Shown here in pieces: positions 35,742-45,856 of a stretch of DNA of 64,000 nucleotides. Source of the DNA: Methylomonas subterranea (GTDB lineage: Bacteria; Pseudomonadota; Gammaproteobacteria; Methylococcales; Methylomonadaceae); NCBI RefSeq assembly GCF_024505185.1, contig NZ_JANIBJ010000016.1, positions 1-64,000 of the forward strand, read 5' to 3'. The translations under genes were made by a program, and so were the position numbers. Each line of letters opens with the position of its first letter. Within the stretch, counting starts at the first letter, position 1. Under the pieces are notes generated by a model. The model was not told the origin of the DNA. It did no database searches and saw nothing but the letters and a program-made list of their open reading frames with translations.

Positions 35742-37748
35742 TCAGTTCAGCATTTCCCGCAGTTGCGCCAGACTGGCCTTGCCGCGCTGTTTGATTTCTT
35801 CCGGCGGCAGTTTTTTCTTGTTGGCCCATTCCAGATCGTCTTCCGGCAGTTCGCTTAAAAACCGGCTGGGTTCGGATTCGCTGATTTCACCGTAACGTTT
35901 GCGGTGGGTGCAATAACTGAAGGTCAGCGTCTTCTGCGCGCGGGTGATGCCGACGTAGGCCAGCCGGCGTTCTTCCTCGATATTGCCGGTGTCTATGCTA
36001 TTTTGATGCGGCAACAGGTTCTCCTCCATGCCGATCAGAAATACATGCGGGAATTCCAGACCCTTGGCGGCATGCAGCGTCATCAGGCTGACCTGGTCGC
36101 CGGCCTCCTGTTCCTGATTGCGGTCCATAATATCCAGCAGCATGACCTTGGCAATCACCTCCGCCAGCGATTTTTCCCCGCCCGTCTCGTTATTGGCAAT
36201 GCGTTGCAACCATTCGACCAATTCAAAAACATTGCCCATGCGCCGCTCGGCGGCGGCCGGGGTCTTGCTGTTTTCCCGCAGCCATTGCTCATAGTTGAGC
36301 TGCTCCAACATTTGCGGAATGACTTTAAAGGTATCTTCCCGCTCGATTTTGCCGGCGGTTTCGTTGAGCCAGCCGCAAAACTGGCGCAGCCGATGCACCG
36401 ATTTTTCCGACAGGCGCTGCTGCAAACCGAATTCGGAACAGGCGTCGAACAGGCTAATATGCCGTTCGTTGGCGTAAGCGCCCAGCTTTTCCAGCGTGGT
36501 GGGGCCAATCTCCCTTCTGGGAGTGTTGATGATGCGCAGAAAAGCCGCATCGTCGCCAGGGTTAACCATCAGCCGCAGGTAGGCCAGTACGTCCTTGATT
36601 TCCGCGTAGCTAAAAAACGAGGTACTGCCGCTGATGAAGTAGGGCACGTTGTTTTCGCGCAGCTCTTTTTCGAACAAGCGCGATTGGTGGTTACCGCGAT
36701 ACAGAATTGCGTAATCGGCATAGCTGCCGCCGTGCTTGAAGCGGTGATGGACGATTTCGGCGGCGATTTGCTTGGCTTCCTGCTGGTCGGATTTATGGCT
36801 CAATACCCGCAGCGGCTCGCCGTAACCCAATTCGCTCCAGAGTTTTTTCTCAAAGGTATGCGGATTGTTCGAGATCAACTGGTTGGCGACTTTCAAAATC
36901 CGCCCGGAGGAGCGGTAGTTCTGCTCCAGTTTGATGACCTGCAGCCGGCTGTAATCTTTCTGCAACTGGCCAAGGTTTTCCGGTTGGGCGCCGCGCCAGG
37001 CATAAATGGATTGGTCGTCGTCGCCGACCACGGTGAAACGGCCCAAATTGCCGGCCAACAAGCGTACCAGCTGATACTGGGTGATGTTGGTGTCCTGGTA
37101 TTCGTCCACCAGCAGATAGCGGATTTTGTTTTGCCATTTTTCCAACACCGGCGCATGCTGCTTAAATAACAATACCGGCAGCAAAATCAGATCGTCGAAA
37201 TCCACTGCGTTATAGGCTTTCAGGCTGCGGGTGTAGGCATCGTAGAGCAGCGCCGCACCCGGATTAACGGCATCGGCGCCGGATAAGGCCTGTTCCGGGG
37301 TCACAAAAGCGTTTTTCCACTGGCCAATTTGCCGATTGTATTGCTCGACCTCGTCGATGTTGCAATCTTGCAGGCCGTGGCTGATCAGATTCCGCAACAG
37401 GGTCAATCTGTCCTGCTCGTCGAACAGGGTGATGGCGGCCTTGTAACCCAAGGTTTTGTGTTCCGCCCGCAAGATGTCCAGACCCAGCGAATGAAAGGTC
37501 GATACCCTGAGACCGCGACTTTGTTTGTCGTCCAGCAACTTGGACACCCGGCTTCTCATTTCCCGCGCCGCCTTGTTGGTAAAAGTGACGGCGGCAATAT
37601 GGCGGGCGGGCGTGCCTTGCTGCACCAGATAGGCGATTTTCTCGGTAATTACGCGGGTTTTGCCGCTACCGGCGCCCGCCAGTACCAGCAAGGGGCGATC
37701 GATAATTTTAACGGCGGCTTGTTGTTGCGGGTTAAGCTTGGGGGACAC
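35742..37748 (-). CDS. rep: ATP-dependent DNA helicase Rep
   Basis: The 668-residue UvrD/Rep-family superfamily 1 helicase has all motifs visible: LVLAGAGSGKTRVI, LVDEYQDTN, GDDDQSIYAWRGA, LEQNYRSSG, LMTLHAAKGLEF and VGITRAQ. Rep moves 3'-5' and helps forks pass protein blocks. The start is a GTG (SPKLNPQQQAAV). Length and N-terminus fit Rep rather than the longer UvrD. Confidence 0.95.
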   Translation of the reverse strand: MSPKLNPQQQAAVKIIDRPLLVLAGAGSGKTRVITEKIAYLVQQGTPARHIAAVTFTNKAAREMRSRVSKLLDDKQSRGLRVSTFHSLGLDILRAEHKTLGYKAAITLFDEQDRLTLLRNLISHGLQDCNIDEVEQYNRQIGQWKNAFVTPEQALSGADAVNPGAALLYDAYTRSLKAYNAVDFDDLILLPVLLFKQHAPVLEKWQNKIRYLLVDEYQDTNITQYQLVRLLAGNLGRFTVVGDDDQSIYAWRGAQPENLGQLQKDYSRLQVIKLEQNYRSSGRILKVANQLISNNPHTFEKKLWSELGYGEPLRVLSHKSDQQEAKQIAAEIVHHRFKHGGSYADYAILYRGNHQSRLFEKELRENNVPYFISGSTSFFSYAEIKDVLAYLRLMVNPGDDAAFLRIINTPRREIGPTTLEKLGAYANERHISLFDACSEFGLQQRLSEKSVHRLRQFCGWLNETAGKIEREDTFKVIPQMLEQLNYEQWLRENSKTPAAAERRMGNVFELVEWLQRIANNETGGEKSLAEVIAKVMLLDIMDRNQEQEAGDQVSLMTLHAAKGLEFPHVFLIGMEENLLPHQNSIDTGNIEEERRLAYVGITRAQKTLTFSYCTHRKRYGEISESEPSRFLSELPEDDLEWANKKKLPPEEIKQRGKASLAQLREMLN

Positions 37749-37836
37749 GAAAAGGAAGAACCGGCTAATAAAACCCGTATTATCCCAGCATCGGACTATT
37801 TTTGCTGAGTTGCCCCGCCTTTAGCGGCGCCCCTCG

Positions 37837-38955
37837 TCAGCCAAAGCGGTTGGGTAGCCAGCCATTTTCCACGCAATCCCTAAAACACCATTGCGGCATG
37901 TTTTCGGTTTTGTAACTCCAGAAAAACCAGCCCAGGTATTTTTCGAAACAGGCCAGTTGGGCGGCGGCGTACCCCCGGTAAGCCACGTTCAGCTGAAAGT
38001 CGTCCATGCCGGACGTCGGGTAATCGAAGGCACCCGCCGCCCAGCTTGCGGCCATTTTTAAATCCAGGCCCAGACTCCACTCGCCGACATAAGTCGGTAT
38101 GCCGGCATGAGCGATGATATCCTCGGCTTCGTTCTTCCAGTCGACCACTGCCTTGTTTAAATGACCGAATACGTCCAACTCGACATCTTCCCGAATGAAA
38201 CATTGGTAGCGATGAATGTCGAAAATCACATTGCGGTATTGCGGACCGCTCATGAAGCGTTCGTATTCGCGGAAGCCGCGAAAACCGTCGTGAAAAATCA
38301 CCGCCACGTCGTCCGCCCGGCAATGTCGGCGGATGATGTCGTAGCCGGCCTGGGTATAGCGTTTCAGCAACTCGGTATCAATGTCCCAGCGCGGTTCGTT
38401 GAGCACTTCGATACCGCACAAGGCCGGATGCCCGCCGTAGCGTTGCGCAAGACGCTCCAGGCTTTTCAGGGCGTAGTCTATATATTCCCGCCGGGTATGC
38501 CATTCGCAGACATCCTGGATGCCGCCGTTATCGAAACCGTTCTGACAACCGGGCGCGGCGTGCAGGTCCACCACCACCGCCAAACCGAACTCACTTGCCC
38601 AAGCGAATGCCTGGTCCAGAATGTCCGCGCCGCCTTGCACGAAGGGATAGGGGTTTACGCCGTAACTGGCGTGATAAGGGTAATCGGCCTCGAACAACCA
38701 GTGGCCGACCGGGATGCGCACGGCATTGATGCCGACTTCCGCCAGCCAGGCGAAATCTTCGCGATTGATAAAGGTACGCCAGTGTTTTTGTAATATCCAC
38801 TCGGCCTTGTCGCCCAATTCGACACACCAAGCGGTTTCGTCGCGCGCCGCCATGCCGCTGAACAGGCTGGGCGTCATCCATTTTTCCAATACCAGCCAGC
38901 CACCGAGATTGACACCCCTGAGTTTTTTGACCGGTCTGTCGGCATCAATCGGCAT
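37837..38955 (-). CDS. Glycoside hydrolase family 5 protein (exo-1,3-beta-glucanase-like)
   Basis: The protein has about 372 residues and no signal peptide, so it is probably cytoplasmic. It has GVNLGGWLVLEKWMTPSLF at the N-terminus, the acid/base glutamate in IEVLNEPRWD and the nucleophile glutamate in YVGEWSLGL, matching the GH5_9 glucan 1,3-beta-glucosidase type. GAGG lies 6 bases before ATG 38955; an upstream codon would overlap the preceding gene. It starts 7 bases after the stop of the ABC protein gene, so the two are likely one operon. Confidence 0.88.
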   Translation of the reverse strand: MPIDADRPVKKLRGVNLGGWLVLEKWMTPSLFSGMAARDETAWCVELGDKAEWILQKHWRTFINREDFAWLAEVGINAVRIPVGHWLFEADYPYHASYGVNPYPFVQGGADILDQAFAWASEFGLAVVVDLHAAPGCQNGFDNGGIQDVCEWHTRREYIDYALKSLERLAQRYGGHPALCGIEVLNEPRWDIDTELLKRYTQAGYDIIRRHCRADDVAVIFHDGFRGFREYERFMSGPQYRNVIFDIHRYQCFIREDVELDVFGHLNKAVVDWKNEAEDIIAHAGIPTYVGEWSLGLDLKMAASWAAGAFDYPTSGMDDFQLNVAYRGYAAAQLACFEKYLGWFFWSYKTENMPQWCFRDCVENGWLPNRFG

Positions 38956-38962
38956 GTTTACC

Positions 38963-40663
38963 TCACCCCAGCACAATACGGCGCTTGTGCATGGCCTGAA
39001 TGGTCGGTTGCTTGGTTATGGTCAATACCGTCGAGTCGGGCAATTTACGGTTGATGATCTTGATCATATCGACTTCTCCCTCCGGATCCAGGGAGTCGAA
39101 GGCTTCCTGCATCATGATCCATTTGGGTTTTTGCAGCAACACCCTGACCAAACCCAGCCGTTGCTGCTGCTCCCGCTCCAGGTTTTTTTCCCAATCGGCG
39201 ACTTCATCCAGTTGCGCCACCAATTCGCCGACGCCGGCCAAGCCCAAGGCATATTCCAGATCGTCCTGGGCAAAATCCTTGCTGCTGGAGGGATAACAAA
39301 TCGCCGAACGCAGTTTACCGGTCGGCAAGAACGGCCGCGGTGGCATGAAAAACATAGGTTCTCCGTTCGGTAACTCGATGGTGCCCTCGCCCCACGGCCA
39401 GAGGCCGGCTATGGCTTTAAACAACTTGTTGCCGGTAAAGGCATTGCCGGCGATCAATACCCGCTCACCCGCCGTTATCTCTTCATTCAGCGATTCAATG
39501 CAAACTAAGCCGTCCAGGCGGCACAAACTGAGATTTTTAAAACTCAAGGCGGAGCGGTCTTTTTTGATCAAATGAATGCGGTGAGGATCGGGCTTGGCAA
39601 TTTCCTTTTCCAGTTGTTCCAGGGCCGAGGACAGACCCAATACCCGCTCGACGGAAGCGCGCCATTCAGCCACCCGGCCCATGTTGTCGACCGGCCAGGA
39701 TAAGGCGGATACCATGTGTTGAAAGGATTGCGCCGACTGCATCAGTGCGCCCAGCGTGATACTGCCCAGGATATAACGGGGCGCCGAAACCATGACGGGA
39801 AAGGCCATCGACAACACCGAATAACCGGAGCCAAACAGCATGATGCGCTCCCAGGCCTTGGTTTGCCTGTCCCAGGCATTGACGATGTCGCCGAACAGAC
39901 GATGAAAATGCGGAGCCTCGTGCCGTTCGCCGTGTATCAAGGCAATGGCCAACGAATTTTCGCGGGCTTTAACCAGACCAAAGCGAAAGTTCGCTTCAAC
40001 GGTCTGCCTATCGTCGGTAGCCTTGGTCAAAGGCCTGCCTATCCACCAACCCAACATGGAGGCACTGGCGGCATAGATCATGGCTATCCAGACCAGATGA
40101 CCCTGAATAGCCATTTGGAAAATCCCCAAATCCAGGGTTACCGTGCCGGACAGGTCCCACAAGATTTGAGTAAAGCTCACCAACAGTAAAATGCTGTAAA
40201 TCAGGCTGTGTATCAGGTCGATGGCATATTCGGTGGCGATTCTGGCGTCTTCGGCAATCCGGCCGTCCGGGTTATCGTGCTTGCCCGGCAGATGCGTTAC
40301 CAGATAGTGCCGGCCTTCGTGCATCCACTGGCTGATCAGTTTATCGGTCAACCAGCCGCGCCAACCCAGCTGGATGCGGCGCTTCACCATCAAGTGTGTG
40401 ACGGTGATGGCCATATTGGCGATAAATATCAATACCACCAGCCCTAACTGAGTAAAAAAGCGGGACATCGAGCGTTGATCCAGCGCATCGAACAAATCCG
40501 CGCTCCATACCGTAATCACGACCGAAATGACAATTTGCAATATGGTCAATAGCAACAGCGCCAGGGATAAGCCGCGAATGGTCGCCTTGTGCTCGGAATT
40601 CCAATAAGGTCCGGCAAGCTTGATGAACTGAATAAAAAATCTGCTGGTCGTTTGCAAAGCCAT
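38963..40663 (-). CDS. SbmA/BacA-YddA-like ABC protein with degenerate nucleotide-binding domain
   Basis: The 566-residue fused protein has a six-helix SbmA/BacA-type membrane domain (about 1-330) and a C-terminal domain with ABC-ATPase fold. The ATPase motifs are badly altered: Walker A reads GNAFTGNKL, not GxxGxGKST; the signature reads LEREQQQRL, not LSxGEQQRL; Walker B ends WIMMQEAFDSLD with Q for D; and the switch histidine is lysine (LTITKQ). The frame is intact over its whole length, so this is not a broken gene. It may be a non-hydrolysing member. GAGGAG precedes the ATG closely. Confidence 0.88.
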   Translation of the reverse strand: MALQTTSRFFIQFIKLAGPYWNSEHKATIRGLSLALLLLTILQIVISVVITVWSADLFDALDQRSMSRFFTQLGLVVLIFIANMAITVTHLMVKRRIQLGWRGWLTDKLISQWMHEGRHYLVTHLPGKHDNPDGRIAEDARIATEYAIDLIHSLIYSILLLVSFTQILWDLSGTVTLDLGIFQMAIQGHLVWIAMIYAASASMLGWWIGRPLTKATDDRQTVEANFRFGLVKARENSLAIALIHGERHEAPHFHRLFGDIVNAWDRQTKAWERIMLFGSGYSVLSMAFPVMVSAPRYILGSITLGALMQSAQSFQHMVSALSWPVDNMGRVAEWRASVERVLGLSSALEQLEKEIAKPDPHRIHLIKKDRSALSFKNLSLCRLDGLVCIESLNEEITAGERVLIAGNAFTGNKLFKAIAGLWPWGEGTIELPNGEPMFFMPPRPFLPTGKLRSAICYPSSSKDFAQDDLEYALGLAGVGELVAQLDEVADWEKNLEREQQQRLGLVRVLLQKPKWIMMQEAFDSLDPEGEVDMIKIINRKLPDSTVLTITKQPTIQAMHKRRIVLG

Positions 40664-40795
40664 ACTCCTCTTTCAAGTGAGCAGGCAATATACAAATTAG
40701 CCGTACTAATAACAATAAAAACCGTTGGCGGCAGAGTGTGGCTTCCAGCGGCGCGACGTAGCGAATCCCCCCCTGTTTCCAGACCGCCGCGCATA

Positions 40796-40834
40796 AAAAA
40801 GCCGGTTTGGCTTTAAAACCCAAACCGGCTTTTT
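40796..40834. terminator. Strong terminator downstream of rho
   Basis: The 10-base stem GCCGGTTTGG with its complement, flanked by A5 and T5 tracts that extend the pairing, encloses a 9-base loop. It can work on both strands and lies 18 bases beyond the rho stop. Confidence 0.93.
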
Positions 40835-40852
40835 GACGCTGACACAATCCGC

Positions 40853-42109
40853 TTAACGCTTCATGGAATCAAAAAATTCGGCGTTGGTCTTGAAGTCTTT
40901 GAGCTTGCCCAATAAAAATTCGGATGCGGCCAATTCGTCCATCGGTTGCAGAATTTTGCGCAGGATCCAGGTTTTTTGCAGTTCGTCCGGATCGACCAGA
41001 TATTCTTCGCGGCGGGTGCCGGAACGGTTGATATTGATGGCGGGGTAAATGCGTTTTTCGGCGATTTTGCGTTCCAGATGCAACTCCATGTTGCCGGTGC
41101 CCTTAAATTCCTCGAAGATCACCTCGTCCATGCGGGAGCCGGTTTCCACCAACGCGGTGGCGATAATGGTCAAACTGCCGCCTTCCTCGATGTTTCTGGC
41201 CGCGCCGAAGAAGCGCTTGGGCTTTTCCAGTGCGTTGGCATCCACACCGCCGGACAACAATTTGCCGGAGGACGGCACTACCATATTGTAGGCGCGGGCC
41301 AAGCGGGTGATGGAGTCTAACAGAATGACCACGTCGTGTTTATGTTCGACCATGCGGCGGGCTTTTTCAATGACCATGTCCGCCACCTGCACATGGCGGG
41401 TGGCCGGTTCGTCGAAGGTGCTGGACACAACTTCGCCGCGCACGCAGCGTTCCATTTCCGTCACCTCTTCGGGACGCTCGTCGATCAGCAGCACGATCAG
41501 ATAGCATTCGGGATTCTTCTCGGCGATCGCATGGGCGATGCTTTGCATGATCATGGTTTTACCGGCCTTGGGCGGCGATACGATCAAGCCGCGCTGACCC
41601 TTGCCTATGGGAGCGATCAAATCGATGATGCGGGCGGTAAGGTCTTCGCTGGTACCGTTGCCTTGTTCCAAACGGAAGCGTTTGTTGGCGAATAAGGGCG
41701 TCAGGTTGGAAAAGGAAATTTTGTTCTTGGCGTGTTCGGGCGATTCGAAATTGATGCTCTCGACCTTGAGCATGGCGAAATAGCGTTCGCCTTCCTTGGG
41801 CGGGCGGATTTTGCCGCTGACCGTATCGCCGGTGCGCAGGCCGAAGCGCCTGATTTGGCTGGGCGAAACATAAATATCGTCCGGGCCGGCCAGATAAGAA
41901 CATCCGGGCGTGCGCAGAAAACCGAAGCCGTCTTGCAGAATCTCCAAAACCCCATCCCCGAATATATCTTCCCCACTCTTCGCCTGCTTCTTGAGAATGG
42001 CGAAAATCAATTCCTGCTTTCGAGCTCTGTCGATATTTTCTAAACCCAGGGATTCGGCAATGGCAATGATTTCAGTGGCTTGTTTAAGTTTTAACTCGGT
42101 AAGGTTCAT
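40853..42109 (-). CDS. rho: Transcription termination factor Rho
   Basis: The 418-residue protein starts [25 protein letters not shown], has the RNA-binding cold-shock domain ([23 protein letters not shown]) and the hexameric ATPase core ([34 protein letters not shown]). The longer frame upstream of 42109 is rejected because the family start fits exactly here. It lies downstream of trxA, as in E. coli. Confidence 0.97.
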   Translation of the reverse strand: MNLTELKLKQATEIIAIAESLGLENIDRARKQELIFAILKKQAKSGEDIFGDGVLEILQDGFGFLRTPGCSYLAGPDDIYVSPSQIRRFGLRTGDTVSGKIRPPKEGERYFAMLKVESINFESPEHAKNKISFSNLTPLFANKRFRLEQGNGTSEDLTARIIDLIAPIGKGQRGLIVSPPKAGKTMIMQSIAHAIAEKNPECYLIVLLIDERPEEVTEMERCVRGEVVSSTFDEPATRHVQVADMVIEKARRMVEHKHDVVILLDSITRLARAYNMVVPSSGKLLSGGVDANALEKPKRFFGAARNIEEGGSLTIIATALVETGSRMDEVIFEEFKGTGNMELHLERKIAEKRIYPAININRSGTRREEYLVDPDELQKTWILRKILQPMDELAASEFLLGKLKDFKTNAEFFDSMKR

Positions 42110-42286
42110 AAGGGTTATGGGAAAAGAAGAAAAGCAAAACGGCATGAAACCGTTTATGGCAGAGGTCGTTGTTGGAAAAAATACGAAGCTTATGGATGCG
42201 TAAGAGGCAAGCGCGGGCGATTTTAGCGCAATTACCGGACTTATCAAAACGATTTGTTGAAAAGTCCGGTGATCGGGAGCGAAATA

Positions 42287-42613
42287 TTAGATGTTACTAT
42301 CGATAAATGCGGTCAATTGCGACTTGGTGAGCGCACCCACCTTGGTCGCTTCCACTTCTCCGCCCTTGAACAGCATCAGCGTGGGAATGCCGCGCACGCC
42401 GTAATGCTGAGGGGTTTTGGGGTTTTCGTCGATATTCAGCTTGGCAATAGTCAATTTGCCTTGATATTCAGCCGCAACCTCATCCAGAACCGGTGCAATC
42501 ATTTTGCAGGGACCGCACCATTCGGCCCAGTAATCCACTAACACCGGACCGTTGGCTTTAATTACCGTATCGTTAAAATCAGCATCTGATACATGAAGGA
42601 CTAAGTCGCTCAC
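42287..42613 (-). CDS. trxA: Thioredoxin 1
   Basis: The 108-residue thioredoxin has the active site WAEWCGPCK and the cis-proline GIPTLM. GTG 42613 is chosen as the start because GGAGA lies 6 bases upstream and the protein then begins SDLVLHVSD, as in the family; an extended frame to 42625 would include the ribosome site. It reduces cytoplasmic disulfides, including those of peroxiredoxins. Confidence 0.96.
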   Translation of the reverse strand: MSDLVLHVSDADFNDTVIKANGPVLVDYWAEWCGPCKMIAPVLDEVAAEYQGKLTIAKLNIDENPKTPQHYGVRGIPTLMLFKGGEVEATKVGALTKSQLTAFIDSNI

Positions 42614-42714
42614 GCCGTTCTCCACTAGTTTACAAAGCCAAAACTATAGTAATGTCCACCCGCGATTGTCAATCGATTTCATCGGCACGGCATTTTACGA
42701 TATGCTATCGGCCT

Positions 42715-44046
42715 ATGAAAAAAGCACATCTGACGGAAACACGTTTTAGCAATCTGGAGCTTTCCGACTCCATCATCAAAGGCCTGAAGGAAGCGGGATT
42801 TATCAACTGCACACCGATACAGGACAAATCGCTGCCGCTGGCCTTGCGCGATAAAGACGTCGCCGGCCAGGCCCAAACCGGCACCGGCAAGACCGCCAGT
42901 TTCCTGCTGGCCACCTTTCAGCGCCTGTTGAACGACGAAAGCGAGCAGATCAAAAATCCTCGCGCCCTGATTGTGGCGCCCACCCGCGAGTTGGCGATTC
43001 AGATTCACAAAGACGCGCTGGTGCTGGGCAAATATCTGAACCTGAAGTTCGCCCTGATCTACGGCGGCACCGATTACCAAAAACAGCTCGACAAGCTGAA
43101 AACCAATGTCGACATCATTATCGGCACCCCCGGTCGCATCATAGACTTTTATAAACAAAACGCCTTTACGCTGGACAACATTCAGGTCACCGTGATGGAC
43201 GAAGCCGACCGCATGTTCGACCTGGGTTTCATCAAGGACATCCGCTTCCTGTTGCGGCGCATGCCGCCGCCGGAAAAGCGCCTGAATCTGCTATTTTCGG
43301 CTACCCTGTCGTACAAAGTGACCGAATTGGCCTATGAGCACATGAACAATCCGGTGCTGATCCGTATCGAATCGGAAGAAGTCACCTCCAAGGCCATCAA
43401 TCAAATCGCCTACTGCCCGGCGAATGACCAGAAAATCCCGTTGTTGCTGGGACTATTGAAGCACCACCAGCCGCAGCGCAGCATCGTATTCGTCAATACC
43501 AAGCGTTGCGCGGAACGACTCGACGACTACCTGGATGCCAACGGCTACAAGGTAGCCATGCTCAGCGGCGACGTACCGCAGGAAAAGCGCCAACGGCTGC
43601 TGAACGATTTTCAGGAAAACCGGGTTACCTTATTGATAGCCACCGACGTGGCGGCGCGCGGCCTGCATATCCCCGATGTTTCGCATGTGTTCAATTACGA
43701 CCTGCCGCAGGACGTGGAAGATTACGTGCACCGCATCGGCCGTACCGCCCGCTTCGGCGCCAGCGGCGAAGCCATCAGTTTTATCTGCGAGGAATATGCT
43801 TATTCGATGCCGGACATCGAAGACTATATCGGCGAAAAAGTACCTGTTGCCTCCATAAGCCCTGAATTACTGGTCGAGGACGTCGTCAAGCCGCGGCGGA
43901 AAGAGCCGCGCGAAAGAGTCATCCCGCACGACAAGCGGCCGCCGCGTCCGCGCCAGGAACGCAAACCTCGGGAATTCAAACCCGGAAATCCGGAATCAGC
44001 CCAACCATTAGGGCCCGAAAATCCTCCGCTGCCGGAAACTCCGTAA
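42715..44046 (+). CDS. rhlB: ATP-dependent RNA helicase RhlB
   Basis: The 443-residue DEAD-box protein starts MKKAHLTETRFSNLELSDSI and has AQTGTGKT, PTRELA, MDEADRMFD, FSATLS and HRIGRTARFG, with a short basic proline-rich tail. The start and gene order (divergent from trxA-rho) identify RhlB, the helicase of the RNA degradosome. Its last 71 bases overlap the 3' end of the convergent HAD gene. Confidence 0.95.
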   Translation: MKKAHLTETRFSNLELSDSIIKGLKEAGFINCTPIQDKSLPLALRDKDVAGQAQTGTGKTASFLLATFQRLLNDESEQIKNPRALIVAPTRELAIQIHKDALVLGKYLNLKFALIYGGTDYQKQLDKLKTNVDIIIGTPGRIIDFYKQNAFTLDNIQVTVMDEADRMFDLGFIKDIRFLLRRMPPPEKRLNLLFSATLSYKVTELAYEHMNNPVLIRIESEEVTSKAINQIAYCPANDQKIPLLLGLLKHHQPQRSIVFVNTKRCAERLDDYLDANGYKVAMLSGDVPQEKRQRLLNDFQENRVTLLIATDVAARGLHIPDVSHVFNYDLPQDVEDYVHRIGRTARFGASGEAISFICEEYAYSMPDIEDYIGEKVPVASISPELLVEDVVKPRRKEPRERVIPHDKRPPRPRQERKPREFKPGNPESAQPLGPENPPLPETP

Positions 44047-44650
44047 TTTGTCGAACCGGCGACCGGCTGTCGGGCTTGCTGATGGCCGCCAGATACGCAA
44101 TGCCGAAGCTTTGCGCCGAGCGCAACACCGGCAAACTGTCGTCCACCAGCAGGCAGCTGGTTTTTTCCAGGACGTGGGTTTCTTGCAGCGTACGCCAAAA
44201 ACCCTGCTGTTCCTTGGCAAAGCCATAGTCGTGCGACGAAACGATAGCGTCGAAAAATTGCCTTAAACAGGTTTTTTCCATTTTCAGGGACAAACTGCCG
44301 CGATGCGCATTGGTCACCAACAACAGGCGGCGCCCACTACCGCGCACCGCATCCAGAAACTCGGTGACATGCGGATGCACCGCAATCAACCCGGCCAGCT
44401 CCTGTTTCAGGCCGGCGATATCCAATTTTAATTCCGCGCTCCAGTAATCCAGGCAATACCACTCCAGACGGCCTTCCATGGCTTTGAAGCGCGGCCGCAA
44501 TTGATGCTTGGCCTCTTCCAGCGACAAGCCATGCAGTACGGCAAACCGTTGGGGAACGAATTCCTGCCAGAAGTGATTGTCGAAATTCAAATCCAGCAAG
44601 GTGCCATCCATATCCAGCAATACAGTTTCGATTTTTGTCCAATCCAACAT
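43976..44650 (-). CDS. yrfG: GMP/IMP nucleotidase YrfG (HAD family)
   Basis: The 224-residue HAD hydrolase has motif I LLDMDGTLLDL, motif II LLVTNA and motif III/IV LLVDDSLPVL. YrfG dephosphorylates purine nucleotides. ATG 44650 follows AGGGAG by 5 bases. Its 3' end overlaps rhlB on the other strand. Confidence 0.9.
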   Translation of the reverse strand: MLDWTKIETVLLDMDGTLLDLNFDNHFWQEFVPQRFAVLHGLSLEEAKHQLRPRFKAMEGRLEWYCLDYWSAELKLDIAGLKQELAGLIAVHPHVTEFLDAVRGSGRRLLLVTNAHRGSLSLKMEKTCLRQFFDAIVSSHDYGFAKEQQGFWRTLQETHVLEKTSCLLVDDSLPVLRSAQSFGIAYLAAISKPDSRSPVRQITEFPAAEDFRALMVGLIPDFRV

Positions 44651-44757
44651 AATGACTCCCTGACGATTCAATGTAACCCCGATGTTAGCGAAAAAGCCGA
44701 GGCTTTGTCAGCACGGCTCTGTTACGATTGGACACCCGACAACCGACCGATTTCGCC

Positions 44758-45330
44758 ATGTCACGAAAAATGCCCATTATTCACAGTAAGGCGGTGATTG
44801 CGGAAACCCGCCAATTCCGTATCGAAGCCCTGCAACTGGAATTCAGCAGCGGCCAGCAGCGTCGATACGAACGTCTGGCGCGGGGCGGTTCGCACGGCGC
44901 CGTGCTGGTGGTGCCAATGCTGGATCACCAAACCGTCCTGCTGGTCAGAGAATATGCCGCCGGACTGCATCGCTACGAACTGGGCCTGCCCAAGGGCAAG
45001 ATAGACCCCGGCGAAGACAATCTGAGCGCCGCCAACCGGGAGCTGAAGGAAGAAGTCGGCTACGGCGCTCGGCGCCTACGGCATCTGCATACGGTATCCA
45101 TGGCCCCGGCCTATCTGGAGCACACCATAGACATCATTCTCGCCGAACAACTGTACCCGGAAAAACTGGCGGGCGACGAGCCGGAAGAACTGGAAGTGGT
45201 GCCCTGGAGCATACACGAAATCGACAGACTGATGCGCTGCGGCGAATGCAGCGAAGCGCGTTCCATAGCCGCCTTGTATTTAACCGCCGCCCATCTGCGC
45301 GACAGGCTTATCGATCAGCCAAGGCCTTGA
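44758..45330 (+). CDS. nudE: ADP compounds hydrolase NudE
   Basis: The 190-residue Nudix enzyme has an intact Nudix box (GKIDPGEDNLSAANRELKEEVGYG). The flanking sequence (LGLPKGKID, SMAPAYLEHTIDIILAEQL) is that of NudE, which hydrolyses ADP-ribose, Ap3A and NADH. The start MSRKMPIIHSK was chosen over a frame extended by 10 residues. It ends 23 bases inside the convergent ampD. Confidence 0.93.
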   Translation: MSRKMPIIHSKAVIAETRQFRIEALQLEFSSGQQRRYERLARGGSHGAVLVVPMLDHQTVLLVREYAAGLHRYELGLPKGKIDPGEDNLSAANRELKEEVGYGARRLRHLHTVSMAPAYLEHTIDIILAEQLYPEKLAGDEPEELEVVPWSIHEIDRLMRCGECSEARSIAALYLTAAHLRDRLIDQPRP

Positions 45331-45856
45331 AATAGGCTTGCCAATCGAACCAAGGCCCCGGATCATCCTTTCTGCCCGGCGCAATATCGCTATGGCCAAC
45401 TATCCTGTCCCGACTCAACTCGGGAAAGTGCACGAGCAATAGCCGGGTCACCTCGACCAGTCTTTGGTACTGCCGCTCTTCAAAAGCCTGATTCACCGAG
45501 CCTTCCAATTCGATGCCGATGGAATAATCGTTGCAGCGCTGCCGGCCTTGAAATTGCGACAGGCCGGCATGCCAGGCCCGCCGGTCGAAAGGAACGAATT
45601 GCAACAACTCGCCATCGCGGCGGATCAACAAATGCGCGGATACCTTCAGCGGGGCAACTTCCGCAAAATAGCGGTGTTCATGCGGATTCAAGGCATTGCA
45701 AAACAGCTGCTCGATATACGGGCCGCCAAACTGCTCGGGCGGCAGACTGATGCAATGGATCACCAACAGGGAAATATCGGCGGCGTCCGGTCTGGCATCG
45801 CAATTGGGCGAAGGCAGGAATCTGGCTTTATCGATGCGATGGTCAAGAATATTCAT
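45308..45856 (-). CDS. ampD: 1,6-anhydro-N-acetylmuramyl-L-alanine amidase AmpD
   Basis: The 182-residue cytoplasmic amidase has the zinc-ligand histidines (LLVIHCISLP, VGHSDIAPGRKDDPGPWFDW) and NDYSIGIELEG. It removes peptides from anhydromuropeptides in wall recycling. No signal peptide is present. Confidence 0.96.
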   Translation of the reverse strand: MNILDHRIDKARFLPSPNCDARPDAADISLLVIHCISLPPEQFGGPYIEQLFCNALNPHEHRYFAEVAPLKVSAHLLIRRDGELLQFVPFDRRAWHAGLSQFQGRQRCNDYSIGIELEGSVNQAFEERQYQRLVEVTRLLLVHFPELSRDRIVGHSDIAPGRKDDPGPWFDWQAYFKALADR

